Assembly (NCBI GenBank): GCA_963828715.1
Contig: CAWHFX010000018.1
Span: forward strand, 84,046 to 148,045
Direction: 5' to 3'
DNA: 64,000 bases
DNA from: JAQGMV01 sp963828715
Lineage (GTDB): Bacteria; Pseudomonadota; Gammaproteobacteria; Burkholderiales; SG8-41
Under the pieces are notes generated by a model. It saw only the letters and a list, made by a program, of their open reading frames with translations. It did not search any database and had not been told where the DNA came from. The position numbers and the translations under genes were made by a program. Shown here in pieces: positions 39,930 to 49,593 of the stretch (positions within the stretch are counted from its first letter, which is position 1; each line of letters starts with the position of its first letter).

Positions 39930-40240
39930 TCGCTCAGAGCGACTTGTCCGACGGACAAGCAGTCGATCCGCCGGATAGTCCAGCCGATAACCGACCGCAA
40001 AGCATCTGCACGTGTACGTCAGCACCAGGGATCTTCTTCCGCACGCGGTGTATGTATGCCTCTACTGTGCTCTGCGTCAGTCGAAATCGTCGTTATACGA
40101 CGTGCTCGAGCCGTTGCTTCCTGCTCACCGCGTGTCCGAAACGACGTAGTAATACCTCCAGCACGGGATGAACGGCAGCGGCTCCATCGACATATCGTCT
40201 TCGGAAAGAAGTATCCGCACAGCTCCTCCCTCTGCTCGAG
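39930..40240 (-). pseudogene. Remnant of an OmpR-family response regulator
   Basis: Three minus-strand frames give the C-terminal winged helix of an OmpR-type regulator in order: HPVLEVLLRRFGHAVSRKQRLEHVV, then STVEAYIHRVRKKIPGADV, then FAVGYRLDYPADRLLVRR. These match the helix, recognition helix and wing of the family. The receiver domain is absent and the frames are shifted near 40,090 and near 40,010. It lies upstream of the DUF485-actP operon on the same strand and may once have regulated a neighbour. Confidence 0.72.
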
Positions 40241-40374
40241 GTCCGCCCTCGTTGCTCCTCCGAGGCAGCCGCGGAAAGTCGTTCTATTCTAGGCGTGCGG
40301 CAGGATTTTGTGACGATCTGTTTGTCGGCACCGATCCTGGATGGGTTCCGCAGCATGCGGATCCGGCGACTGCC

Positions 40375-41111
40375 CTACATGAAGAAGTTCGCCACCAGCC
40401 CGAAGCTCGCCAGGAAGCTCGCACCCGTGGTCGCCCAGCCGAGCACGTTCATGTACCACGTATTCGTACGTATTCGTCTTGTTTCCCATGATCCGGCGAT
40501 TGTTCGTCATGAGCATGATGAGCAACAGGAGCGGCGGCGTCGAAAACCCCTGAACGATGCCGGACCATACGAGCGCCTTCATCGGATTCAGCCCCAGAAA
40601 ATTCAGGCCGACGTACTTGCAGCGCGACAACGGCGATGCCGGTCGCCGCGACCAGCCACGGGACTGGCACCAGGATAAACATGTTGAGCACTCACGCGAT
40701 GCCCCCGAGGTCCGCAGCGGCTTCGATCGTGTTGCCGATGCATACACCGATCAGCGTCGCATTCAGAATTCAGGGGGGATAGAAATCGCGGATCACGTGG
40801 AACAGACCCCGACCTGATACCTGCCCCAGCTTCGCCGAAAGGTATACGACGGTGAACATCATCGGCAGGATGATCGGGGTCACCCATAGAAGCCCGAGTC
40901 CGAACTTCGCGCCCGCGCTGGCGTATGTGCCGATCGCGAACGGATCGTTATCTGCCGCGCCGGTGATGATTCCGAGCCCGACCGTCTTCGCGACAGACCG
41001 CTTTCTTCCGGCATTGCCCTCTCCGGGACGGCTCGCTGTTTCTCTGGGTTCCGTGGGCTGTCCGCGCCCGCGATATACCGCGGACTCGCCGCCCTGCCGA
41101 TGATTTGTCAT
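40375..41111 (-). pseudogene. NRAMP-family metal transporter, internally deleted
   Basis: The N-terminus (VGLGIITGAADNDPFAIGTYASAGAKFGLGLLWVTPIIL, with the DP(S/F)A metal motif) and the C-terminus (LGLNPMKALVWSGIVQGFSTPPLLLLIMLMTNNRRIMG, then ATTGASFLASFGLVANFFM) match NRAMP proteins. Only about 735 bases are left, and the middle helices after the fourth (VLNMFILVPVPWLVAATGIAVVALQ) are missing. One-base shifts occur near 40,790 and 40,690 and again near the C-terminus. It cannot encode a complete transporter. Confidence 0.8.
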
Positions 41112-41314
41112 GCGTGGGATGTTCCGGCCAATTCGATGCTGTCGGCCGGCGCCGTCAGCGCGCGGAGTCGAGCTAAAACGAGCCCTGCCGCTGCGAGGAA
41201 CATGCCTGCGCACGCTTGCTCCCCGAGCGTCACGCGCACCTGGTATTCAATGTACACGGCTGCGAAGGCCCACGGACCGGACGTCGCGCCGCAGGTGATA
41301 AAATCGCTGCCTCC

Positions 41315-41406
<92 letters not shown>

Positions 41407-41779
41407 GAATTTGCACGCTGCGCGATTGCTTAATCAGGCGGCAGGCCCGCCACACCTTCAGCGTATAGTGGCTCACGATGTAGGCCACGGCGGATGGCTT
41501 TCAGCGCGGGCCGCGCCATTTTTTTTGTGACGACGTCCTGCGGGATCGCCTTGTCGAGGCTCAAGTCCGCTACGAGCTTCTTCAGCCTCTTGTTCTCGTC
41601 CTGCAGTTGCCTCAGCTCTTGCACCTGGTCCACTGCAGACCCGCATACTGCTTCTTCCACCGATAGAACATCTGCTCCGCGATGCCGATTCTTCGAATTA
41701 CGTCGTTCACCGGCATACCGAGCTCGGCCTGCTTCAACACCGCGATGATCTGATCCACATAGAACCGCTTGCGCTTCAC
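41407..41779 (-). pseudogene. IS3-family transposase OrfA/OrfB remnant
   Basis: The reverse strand from GTG 41779 reads VKRKRFYVDQIIAVLKQAELGMPVNDVIRRIGIAEQMFYRWKKQYAGLQ, then after a shift VQELRQLQDENKRLKKLVADLSLDKAI. This is the helix-turn-helix and leucine zipper of IS3-family OrfA. A further shifted piece (AYIVSHYTLKVWRACRLIKQSRS) is the start of OrfB. It stops at the tRNA 3' end, so the rest of the element is gone. Confidence 0.82.
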
Positions 41780-41854
41780 GGCAAACCGCCCTCTTCCAAG
41801 GTCACGTTTGCCGAATATCAATCTTCCTACCGGTCCGACATTCTTTAAACCAGA

Positions 41855-42250
41855 TCAGAACTGCCGCTCTTTGGCAACGGCGCACTTGCCGCGCGATGCC
41901 GAAGGTGCTTCGCGCGTTCCCACGTTAAACTGCCCATTTAGCCTATCGATGCTGAACTCGAGGTCCTTGCTGAACATGAAATGAATTCGAAGGTCATTGA
42001 TAACCACGTTTCGCGTTTCCATACCGTTGCCAAGCTGCACTACCTTCTTCGCATCGTCGAACAGAACTTGCCAACTAAGCCCCGCATACTCTTTCGGTGC
42101 CTCGGTGATACACGACAAGAAGACAGGTTCCGATAGCGCAGAAGGGACGTGCCCGGCGAAGCCGAGAAGCAAGGCAGTTAAGCGTCCCCAGTAGCGATAC
42201 GCATCATGACAGGCGGCGGTAATGTGCTCTGGCACCATCAAGTTATCCAA
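41855..42250 (-). CDS. Hypothetical protein
   Basis: The open frame encodes 131 residues starting MDNLMVPEHITAACHDAYRYWGR. No signal peptide or known domain is apparent to me. It lies between an IS remnant and the type VI cluster, on the strand opposite the latter. Codon use looks less GC-biased at third positions than in the core genes. It may be a small accessory protein or a chance frame. Confidence 0.4.
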   Translation of the reverse strand: MDNLMVPEHITAACHDAYRYWGRLTALLLGFAGHVPSALSEPVFLSCITEAPKEYAGLSWQVLFDDAKKVVQLGNGMETRNVVINDLRIHFMFSKDLEFSIDRLNGQFNVGTREAPSASRGKCAVAKERQF

Positions 42251-42711
42251 GGGTGGTTAACAGAATACGTGTCCACAGTAAGCCTAAGAGCGCGTCTAGC
42301 GCGCCGTGTATTCGGGCGAGGTATTGCGCCGCGTCCGACGAATACGTCCAACGTCCCTTCATCGTCGCATGCCGCCCTTTGGCGTCGCTATCTCTAACGC
42401 TCATGAGTAACTGAAGAGAGGCACTTTACGGTGCACATAGCGCAGACGAGTAGTATCAGTATCGCTAGGCGACGCAGAATTATTATGAACCACCCCCACT
42501 CCTTCTGGCGACCTGAAGCGACGGGTCTGGAGGAGGGATCTACTACGCGGCTAACTACTAACCACTGAGTGGCATCACAGGTAGGCTGGCTACGCGCGTC
42601 AGGAGGCGGTCGCAGCCAGGAAGCTTGGCTAGGACAAGGTGAGTCTGCTAACGTAGGTTTGGTGAAATAGAACGTAGCCGGGAGAGCAATTCCCCCTTGC
42701 AGGAGGTCAGG
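42251..42711. other. Spacer upstream of the type VI genes
   Basis: About 460 bases without a supported gene. The region should hold the promoter of tssJ-tssK-tssL-tssM. I found no convincing -35/-10 pair or sigma-54 site by eye. AGGAGG at 42701-42706 is the tssJ ribosome binding site. Confidence 0.4.
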
Positions 42712-43326
42712 GTGAACCGTAGATCGTATGTCCCTGTCGCATTCGCGCTTGCAGGCCTCTTGGCGGGGGGTTGCGCAGGCCCACCTCCTCCAGCCCCAGA
42801 GTCAAAGGTTGCTGCGGCGACAGCCGCTGCTGCAACTGCCAAGCCGCTGCCGGCTGTGCCAACGGTTACGCCACCACCGACACCCGCTCCTCCGATTCCC
42901 GAAGCGAAGCCGAAGCCTGCCGGACCGCCCCCCGCTACGCAAGTCGAGATTCAGGTGGTAACCGATAAGGATCTGAACCCCGATCAAGTCGGCAGGCCAT
43001 CACCTGTCGTCTTACGACTGTACGAGCTGAAGGCATTGAAGAGCTTCACTGAGGCTGACTACTTTGCAATCATCGAGAGCGAAAGCAAGACCCTGGGCGC
43101 CGATCTCGTGGCTTATCACGAAGTATTGCCACCACCTTCGCCTCAGCAGACGCGCAACGTGCAACTGCCGCCACTGAAAGCTGAGACGCGTTACCTCGGT
43201 GTCATAGCCGAATTCCGTAATGTCAACAGCGGCCGGTGGCGTGCAGCCACTGCAGTGCCTCTTCACCAGACGAGTCGAATGCAAATCCACCTCAAAGGGC
43301 ACGAGGTGTCAATCGGCCTGCAGTAA
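42712..43326 (+). CDS. tssJ: Type VI secretion lipoprotein TssJ
   Basis: This 204-residue lipoprotein has a signal peptide with lipobox LAGGC (Cys21), a long Pro/Ala-rich linker (residues 22-75) and a TssJ/VasD domain (VEIQVVTDKDLNPDQVGRPSPVVLRLYELKALKSFTEADYF, ending LKGHEVSIGLQ). It anchors the TssL-TssM membrane complex to the outer membrane. I prefer GTG at 42712 over the TTG at 42697 because AGGAGG lies five bases upstream. tssK follows 28 bases later. The Pro-rich linker is longer than usual. Confidence 0.92.
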   Translation: MNRRSYVPVAFALAGLLAGGCAGPPPPAPESKVAAATAAAATAKPLPAVPTVTPPPTPAPPIPEAKPKPAGPPPATQVEIQVVTDKDLNPDQVGRPSPVVLRLYELKALKSFTEADYFAIIESESKTLGADLVAYHEVLPPPSPQQTRNVQLPPLKAETRYLGVIAEFRNVNSGRWRAATAVPLHQTSRMQIHLKGHEVSIGLQ

Positions 43327-43354
43327 TCTTTTGCCGCACTCGAGAAAGACACCA

Positions 43355-44695
43355 ATGTCGTGGAATAGCAAAATCGTCTGGACCGAAGGCTTGTTTCTCC
43401 AGCCGCATCACTTCCAGCAACACGATCGTTTCTGGGAAAAGCGTATTGAAGGCAGAACTCGACCGCTCTTTGCCTTCAGCTGGGGTTTTGTGCAACTCGA
43501 GCTCGATCAAGTAGCGCTGTCGCTCGGCAAAGTGCAACTCACCGCGGCCCACGGCGTGTTCCCGGATGGAACGCCTTTTGATTTCCCTGCCGACGATGCG
43601 GCACCCCTCGCGATTGACATTCCACCGGATCTGAAGGATGAACGCATCGTAATTGCGCTGCCCCTGCGGCGTTCGGGCAGCGTGGAAGCCGACTTCGGCA
43701 ACGACAAACAGGATCAGAGTCTGGCCCGCTTTTCGGTTGGCGAGATCGAAGTGATGGATTCGAGTGCGTCCGGTGGAAGCAATACCACCGTGCAGATCGG
43801 ACGTCTGCGCATGCGCCTGATGCGCCAGAGTGATGCGACCGACGCGTATACGACCATTGGCGTAGTGCAAGTCCTGGAACGTCGATCCGATAATCAGGTT
43901 CTGCTCAGCAAATCTTATATTCCGCCTATGCTGCATTCAGGCGCAGATGCAACGTTGGGCGGCTATGTGCGCGAACTGCAGGGGTTGCTACACCACCGCG
44001 GCGAGGCACTCGCGGGGCGATTGTCGCAAATGGGTCGCGGTGGCGTTTCGGAAATTGCCGACTTCCTCTTGTTGCAAACGGTGAATCGATACGAACCGCT
44101 GTTCTCTCATTTTGGCACCCACCCATTACTGCATCCAGAGCATCTGTATTCGACCTGCATTCAGCTCGCGGGAGAACTCGCCACGTTCGGCGGAGCCAAC
44201 GCACGCATCATCTCTTTTCCCGAGTACCAGCACGATATGCTCGAACAGACATTCGGGCCTGTGATGGCCCACCTTCGCCGGTCACTCAGCATGGTCCTCG
44301 AACAGAATGCCATCCCCATAGAGCTGCTCGATCGAAAATTCGGAGTCAAGGTCGCCGTCATCGCAGACCTGGAACTCGTCAAAACGGCCAGCTTTGTATT
44401 AGCCGTTGCCGCGCAGATGCCGACGGAGGCGCTACGCACGCGCTTTCCGGCGCAGGTGAAGATGGGGCCAGTCGAAAAAATCAGGGATCTCGTCAATCTG
44501 CAACTCCCTGGTATCACCATGAACGCGCTTCCAGTAGCGCCGCGCCAGATTCCATTCAATGCCGGCAATCATTACTTCGAGTTGGAGCGCTCAGGCGATT
44601 TGTGGAAGCAGCTCGAGCGCACCGGTAATCTGGCGATCCACGTCGGTGGCGAATTCCCGGGGCTTGAGCTTCAGTTCTGGGCAATACGAGCTTAG
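43355..44695 (+). CDS. tssK: Type VI secretion baseplate protein TssK
   Basis: This 446-residue protein starts MSWNSKIVWTEGLFLQPHHFQQHDRFWEKRIE, the hallmark N-terminus of TssK. It contains HPLLHPEHLYSTCIQLAGELATF and PVAPRQIPFNAGNHYFELER further on. TssK links the baseplate to the membrane complex. The ATG at 43355 is fixed by the family start. It is four bases upstream of tssL, in an operon. Confidence 0.96.
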   Translation: MSWNSKIVWTEGLFLQPHHFQQHDRFWEKRIEGRTRPLFAFSWGFVQLELDQVALSLGKVQLTAAHGVFPDGTPFDFPADDAAPLAIDIPPDLKDERIVIALPLRRSGSVEADFGNDKQDQSLARFSVGEIEVMDSSASGGSNTTVQIGRLRMRLMRQSDATDAYTTIGVVQVLERRSDNQVLLSKSYIPPMLHSGADATLGGYVRELQGLLHHRGEALAGRLSQMGRGGVSEIADFLLLQTVNRYEPLFSHFGTHPLLHPEHLYSTCIQLAGELATFGGANARIISFPEYQHDMLEQTFGPVMAHLRRSLSMVLEQNAIPIELLDRKFGVKVAVIADLELVKTASFVLAVAAQMPTEALRTRFPAQVKMGPVEKIRDLVNLQLPGITMNALPVAPRQIPFNAGNHYFELERSGDLWKQLERTGNLAIHVGGEFPGLELQFWAIRA

Positions 44696-44698
44696 GCC

Positions 44699-45980
44699 AT
44701 GAGCCAAGACCCGTTTTCAGCGGCGAGGCCGAATCCGGACCACACAGTAGTCATTCCATCGCCCAGGGGGCGTTCTGCAGGCGTAAACGTAGAACCGTCG
44801 CCCGCCGACGCCTCCACGCTCACCGCGCATGTTTCGGGTCTCAACCCGCTAATCGCGGCTGCCAATCCACTCCTGAACCTGGTGGTGCAGCTTCGCGCGA
44901 CGATGCATCATCCTGACCCAGCGGGGCTGCGCGATGCTCTCGCTCGCGACATCAAGGCTTTCGAGGCACGCGCTCACGCGGCAGGAATCTCTCGAGAGAC
45001 CCTTGTGGGAGCGCGCTACGCGCTTTGTTACTCTCCTGGACGAAGTCGCGTCGTCCACGCCATGGGGCTCAGGCGTTTGGGCTAAGCAAAGCCTTCTGGT
45101 CATGTTTCACAATGAGACCTGGGGGGGCGAGAAGTTTTTCGTCTTGCTCGCGCGTCTGACCGATCGGCCCGGAAATAACCGCGATCTTCTCGAGCTGCTA
45201 TACGTGTGTCTGGCACTTGGCTTCGAAGGTCGTTATCGCGTGCTGCAGAATGGTAAATCGCAGTTGGAAGCAGTACGCGAGCATGTTTCACAGGTTATTC
45301 GTTCGCAATCGACCGACCCTGAACGCGATCTCTCTCCTGCCTGGCAGCCTACGCCGGTCAAGCGTCAGCGGCTCTTTATGATCATGCCATTGTGGGTGAG
45401 CTTCGCCACATGCGGAGCAATCTTGCTCGGCGTCTTCCTACTGCTCAGCTACAAACTCAACGTGGCGTCGGATCCGGTGTATGCCAAGATTCAAACGATC
45501 CGGGTCGCAGCGGGAGACCGCCCTAAACCGGTAGCGCGCGCCCCCGCTCCGCAACCGCGATTGGCCGGGCTCTTGAAGGACGAGATCGCACAAGGACTCG
45601 TTGCGGTACGTGATGAAGTGGATCGCAGCGTCGTGACAATCGTGGGTGATGCGCTGTTTGCACCGGGAAGCGGAACGATAACTCCAAGCTATGATCCGCT
45701 TCTCATACGTATCGGCGAGGAGCTAAACCGCGTACCCGGTAACGTGACGGTTACAGGGCACACCGATAATCAGCCGATCCGTTCGGTTCGCTTTCCATCG
45801 AATTGGCACCTGTCACAGGAGCGCGCGCGATCGGTCGCGCAGCGGCTCGCCACTCGAATAGACCCGGCTCGGGTTCGCGCCGAAGGACGGGCGGATTCGG
45901 AACCGGTGGCATCCAACGATACCTTGGCAAGCCGAGCGCGCAACCGCCGGGTTGAGATCACATTGCTCGCAACGAAGTGA
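44699..45980 (+). CDS. tssL: Type VI secretion protein TssL with C-terminal OmpA domain (one frameshift)
   Basis: The first frame gives the DotU-like start (NPLIAAANPLLNLVVQLRATMHHPD); after a one-base shift near 45,030 the second frame gives LLDEVASSTPWGSGVWAKQSLLVMFHNETWGGEKFF and LGFEGRYRV, a membrane helix (FMIMPLWVSFATCGAILLGVFLLLSY) and a C-terminal OmpA-like peptidoglycan-binding domain (ITVTGHTDNQPIRSVRFPSNWHLSQERA). It forms the inner-membrane complex with TssM and TssJ. The built-in OmpA domain would anchor it to the cell wall. Confidence 0.9.
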
Positions 45981-46013
45981 CCTATCTTCGCGGACAAGAC
46001 TGACTTCTACCAG

Positions 46014-49000
46014 ATGAAGGTGCTCAAACTCGTTTTCAGCCGCGCTACACTGGTATTACTCGGCCTGATTGCGCTTGGTCTGATCGTTTGGTTTGTCGGA
46101 CCACTCATCGCGATTGCGAGCTGGCATCCACTCGAATCCTCACTCGTCAGGATGATCGCGGTTGCCGCCATACTCGTTTCGTATGTCGGCCGGTGGGTAT
46201 GGAGAAGGTTCCAGGCAAAGCGTCAGAACACCCAACTCGCCGATGGACTCATGCGAGGAACCGCCCCCTCTCCCGCGACGCCCGCCGCGGGAGAGCAGGA
46301 AGTGGCGGTTCTGCGTCAGCGGTTCGAAGAAGCCATCTCGATTTTGAAGCAAGGCAGCAAGGCTGGGAACCGTGCAGGTCGCTGGGGTCGTCAGTATTTG
46401 TATGAACTGCCTTGGTACATGTTCATCGGCGCGCCAGGATCCGGAAAGACTACAGCACTCGTGAATTCCGGACTGCGCTTCCCGCTTGGTGAGCGCTTCG
46501 GCCATGCAGCGGTCAGCGGTTATGGCGGCACCCGCAATTGCGACTGGTGGTTCACGGATCATGCCGTTTTGATCGATACCGCCGGCCGGTATACGACTCA
46601 GGAAAGCGACCGGGAAGCGGACAGCGCTGCCTGGCAAGGTTTTCTGAAATTGCTATCGCGCTACCGGCCGCGGCGGCCAATCAATGGCGCATTGGTGACG
46701 ATCAGCGTCGCCGACCTGCTTCAGCAAAGTGCTGCGGAAGCGGACGCTCACGCGAACGCGCTGCGCTCGCGTATCCAGGAACTATATGAGCAGCTCAATG
46801 TACGTTTTCCGATTTACGTCTTCGTCACCAAGGCAGACCTGTTGCCTGGCTTCATGGAATTCTTCGGCAACTGCACTCGTGAAGAACGTGAGCAGGTATG
46901 GGGCACGACGTTCCCACTGCCTGAAGAAGAAAAGAATGTGCTGGAGCAGTTCGAAGCGTGCTTTGCAGCACTGGAACAACGGTTGAACGGTCTTCTGCTT
47001 CCTCGTCTGGAACAGGAAAGAGATGTTCAAACCCGCACCTTACTCTACGCGTTCCCCCAACACTTCAGTGCGATCCGAGAGCCGCTGTCGCAATTCCTCA
47101 ACAGAGTGTTCGCTCCGTCGCGTTACGAGCGGCCGGTCATGCTGCGCGGTGTCTACTTCATCAGCGGCACGCAGGAGGGCAGCCCGATCGATCGCCTCAT
47201 GGGCGGCCTCGCACGCGCGTTAGGTCTCGAACGCAAGGTACTGCAAGGGAAACGGTCCAGCGCACGCAGCTTCTTTATCTCACGCTTATTCAACGACGTC
47301 ATCTTCAAGGAGTCCGATCTCGCCGGTACAAACCTGCGATGGGAGAGACATAGAGGCATGCTGCAGTGGGCATCGCTCGGCACAGCGGTCTTGCTCACGC
47401 TGACCGCCATCGCGGCATGGACAGTGAGCTACTCCAACAACGAGACTTATGTCTCGGAGGTCGATGGTCGAATCAAAGCAGCCTCGGAACAGGTCGTCGC
47501 GCTCGGGCGCACCCCCAGCACGGATGTCGTCGAACTTCTTGCGCCATTGCGCGAGCTGCGCGATCTCGCCCGACCGGGTGTTGCGCCGGCCGGGACAACG
47601 CCTATATCGATGACGTTCGGCCTCTATCAGGGGGAGAAGCTGCAAGCTGCGGCGGACGCGGCCTATCGGCGACTGTTGAATGACGTCTTCCTGCAGCGCG
47701 TCGCAGCCCGCATCGAGCAGCAACTGCGTGGTCGAGGACAGCAGAATGTGGAACTGCTCTATGAGGCTCTCAAAGCGCACGTCATGCTGACAGACGCTGC
47801 TCGTTACGATGCGAAAGGCCTCAAGGCATTCATCATGGCAGAATGGGATAGCAATCTGCCCCGCAGCGTCACGACCGAGCAGCGCCGTGAACTCGAGTCA
47901 CACCTCGATGTTCTGTTATCCAATGGGGCGGTGACACTAGCCACCCAGCCCGACCGAGAGGTGATAGCGAGCGCGCGAGAAACGATCAGCCGCATACCGC
48001 TCGCGGAACGTGCGTATGGCCGTCTCAAGCTGCAAGGCGTAGGAGCCGATCTTCCCGAGTTCACCATAGCAGGCGCTGGCGGCCCCTCTGCGCCGCTCGT
48101 ATTCATGCGAGCGAGTGGGCGGCCGTTGACCACGGGTGTTCCCGGCTTATTCAGCCAGAACGGTTATTACAACGCATTTTTGAAAGCGGTAGAGCCGGTC
48201 GCTGCGCAGTTGAACGCGGAAGAACCATGGGTACTCGGACTCAAATACGCAGGCAAGAGCCGCCCGGCCGATTCAGCGGCCAAAGAGCGGTTGATGGACG
48301 ATGTGCGGCGACTCTATCTCGATGAGTACGTCGGTGTTTGGGACGCATTCATTCGCGACATCAAGCTCGTCAGATCTCACGACCTCCAACAGAGCATCGC
48401 GCTGGCGAGGATTCTGTCGACACCCGATTCACCGCTGCCTGCGTTGCTCCGCGCGCTCGTCGCGACAATAACTCTCACAAAGGACGACAACGAAAAATCC
48501 GAGAAATCCATCGTCGATGGAGCAGCGGACGCGATAAGAAAACGACGGGATGATCTTGCGAAGATCTTCGGTACACCGCGGGACTCGACACCCGTCATCG
48601 CCAGCAAGCCGGAGGCGATCGTGGATGAACACTTCAGTGCCCTGCGAAGGCTCGTGCGTCCGGCAGCGCCCGGGCAGCCAGCACCGATAGACTCGACAAC
48701 AGCACTTATGAACGAAGTCTATACGCACCTCACGGCCGCGCAAGCCGCAGTCTCTGCAGGAACACCACCTCCCCCAAACGACATACAGAACAAGTTGAAA
48801 GCCGAGTCGGCCAGGTTGCCGGAGCCGGTTCAATCCGTTTTCACCTCGCTCTCCCAGTCGTCTGCCCAGCATTTGGCAAATGCGACGCGCCGGGGCCTGA
48901 GCGAGCGGACAGCTTCAGTCGCCGATTTCTGTCGGAAAGCGATCGGGGGACGCTACCCTTTCGATCGAAGCAGTCTTGGCGACGTTACGCGGGATGACTT

Positions 49001-49586
49001 TTCTCGGCTTTTTGCGCCCGGCGGCGCGCTGGACGATTTTTTCCAGAAGAACCTGGCCGCCTATGTCGATACGTCCGCCAGGCCGTGGAGATTCCGCAAA
49101 CTGGCCGATGCTTCCCTCGGAGAAGCGGGGAACCTCGTCCAGTTCCAGAGGGCGCAGACCATACGGGATGTGTTCTTCCGTGGAGGCACGACACCCGCCG
49201 TGAAGCTCGATATCAAACCGATCGCTCTCGACGCGTCGATTTCGCAACTGGTTCTGGATATCGACGGGCAGGTGGTCAAATATAGTCATGGGCCTCAGGT
49301 GTCGGTCCCCGTGCAATGGCCCGGTCCCAAAGGCTCGTCGCAGGTACGCCTGTACGCCACACTCGCGGGTGGCGGCAACACACCCTCCCAATCGTTCGAG
49401 GGCCCATGGGCTCTCTTCCGACTGCTCGATCGCGCGCAGCTTCAACCAACAAGTCAGCCGGAAAAGATGATCGCTACGTTCAATCTCGAAGGACGCCGCG
49501 CTCAGTTCGAGATCAACTCGGCCAGCGTGCAAAATCCGCTTCGTTTGCCGGAACTGGAGCAGTTTCGCTGCCCGGATCGGCTGTAG
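46014..49586 (+). CDS. tssM: Type VI secretion membrane protein TssM (IcmF)
   Basis: This 1,190-residue protein has two N-terminal helices (about 12-35 and 45-63), a cytoplasmic NTPase domain with Walker A GAPGSGKTT (residues 139-147), a third helix (about 450-470) and a large periplasmic part ending in the TssJ-binding domain (FNLEGRRAQFEINSASVQNPLRLPELEQFRCP). It is full length and uninterrupted. It spans the inner membrane and joins TssL to TssJ. Confidence 0.97.
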   Translation: MKVLKLVFSRATLVLLGLIALGLIVWFVGPLIAIASWHPLESSLVRMIAVAAILVSYVGRWVWRRFQAKRQNTQLADGLMRGTAPSPATPAAGEQEVAVLRQRFEEAISILKQGSKAGNRAGRWGRQYLYELPWYMFIGAPGSGKTTALVNSGLRFPLGERFGHAAVSGYGGTRNCDWWFTDHAVLIDTAGRYTTQESDREADSAAWQGFLKLLSRYRPRRPINGALVTISVADLLQQSAAEADAHANALRSRIQELYEQLNVRFPIYVFVTKADLLPGFMEFFGNCTREEREQVWGTTFPLPEEEKNVLEQFEACFAALEQRLNGLLLPRLEQERDVQTRTLLYAFPQHFSAIREPLSQFLNRVFAPSRYERPVMLRGVYFISGTQEGSPIDRLMGGLARALGLERKVLQGKRSSARSFFISRLFNDVIFKESDLAGTNLRWERHRGMLQWASLGTAVLLTLTAIAAWTVSYSNNETYVSEVDGRIKAASEQVVALGRTPSTDVVELLAPLRELRDLARPGVAPAGTTPISMTFGLYQGEKLQAAADAAYRRLLNDVFLQRVAARIEQQLRGRGQQNVELLYEALKAHVMLTDAARYDAKGLKAFIMAEWDSNLPRSVTTEQRRELESHLDVLLSNGAVTLATQPDREVIASARETISRIPLAERAYGRLKLQGVGADLPEFTIAGAGGPSAPLVFMRASGRPLTTGVPGLFSQNGYYNAFLKAVEPVAAQLNAEEPWVLGLKYAGKSRPADSAAKERLMDDVRRLYLDEYVGVWDAFIRDIKLVRSHDLQQSIALARILSTPDSPLPALLRALVATITLTKDDNEKSEKSIVDGAADAIRKRRDDLAKIFGTPRDSTPVIASKPEAIVDEHFSALRRLVRPAAPGQPAPIDSTTALMNEVYTHLTAAQAAVSAGTPPPPNDIQNKLKAESARLPEPVQSVFTSLSQSSAQHLANATRRGLSERTASVADFCRKAIGGRYPFDRSSLGDVTRDDFSRLFAPGGALDDFFQKNLAAYVDTSARPWRFRKLADASLGEAGNLVQFQRAQTIRDVFFRGGTTPAVKLDIKPIALDASISQLVLDIDGQVVKYSHGPQVSVPVQWPGPKGSSQVRLYATLAGGGNTPSQSFEGPWALFRLLDRAQLQPTSQPEKMIATFNLEGRRAQFEINSASVQNPLRLPELEQFRCPDRL

Positions 49587-49593
49587 CCGCTTT

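Noticed and set aside
41855..42250. Hypothetical 131-residue protein as a type VI effector or immunity protein
   Set aside because: It is next to the cluster, but no signal, domain or pairing supports such a role.
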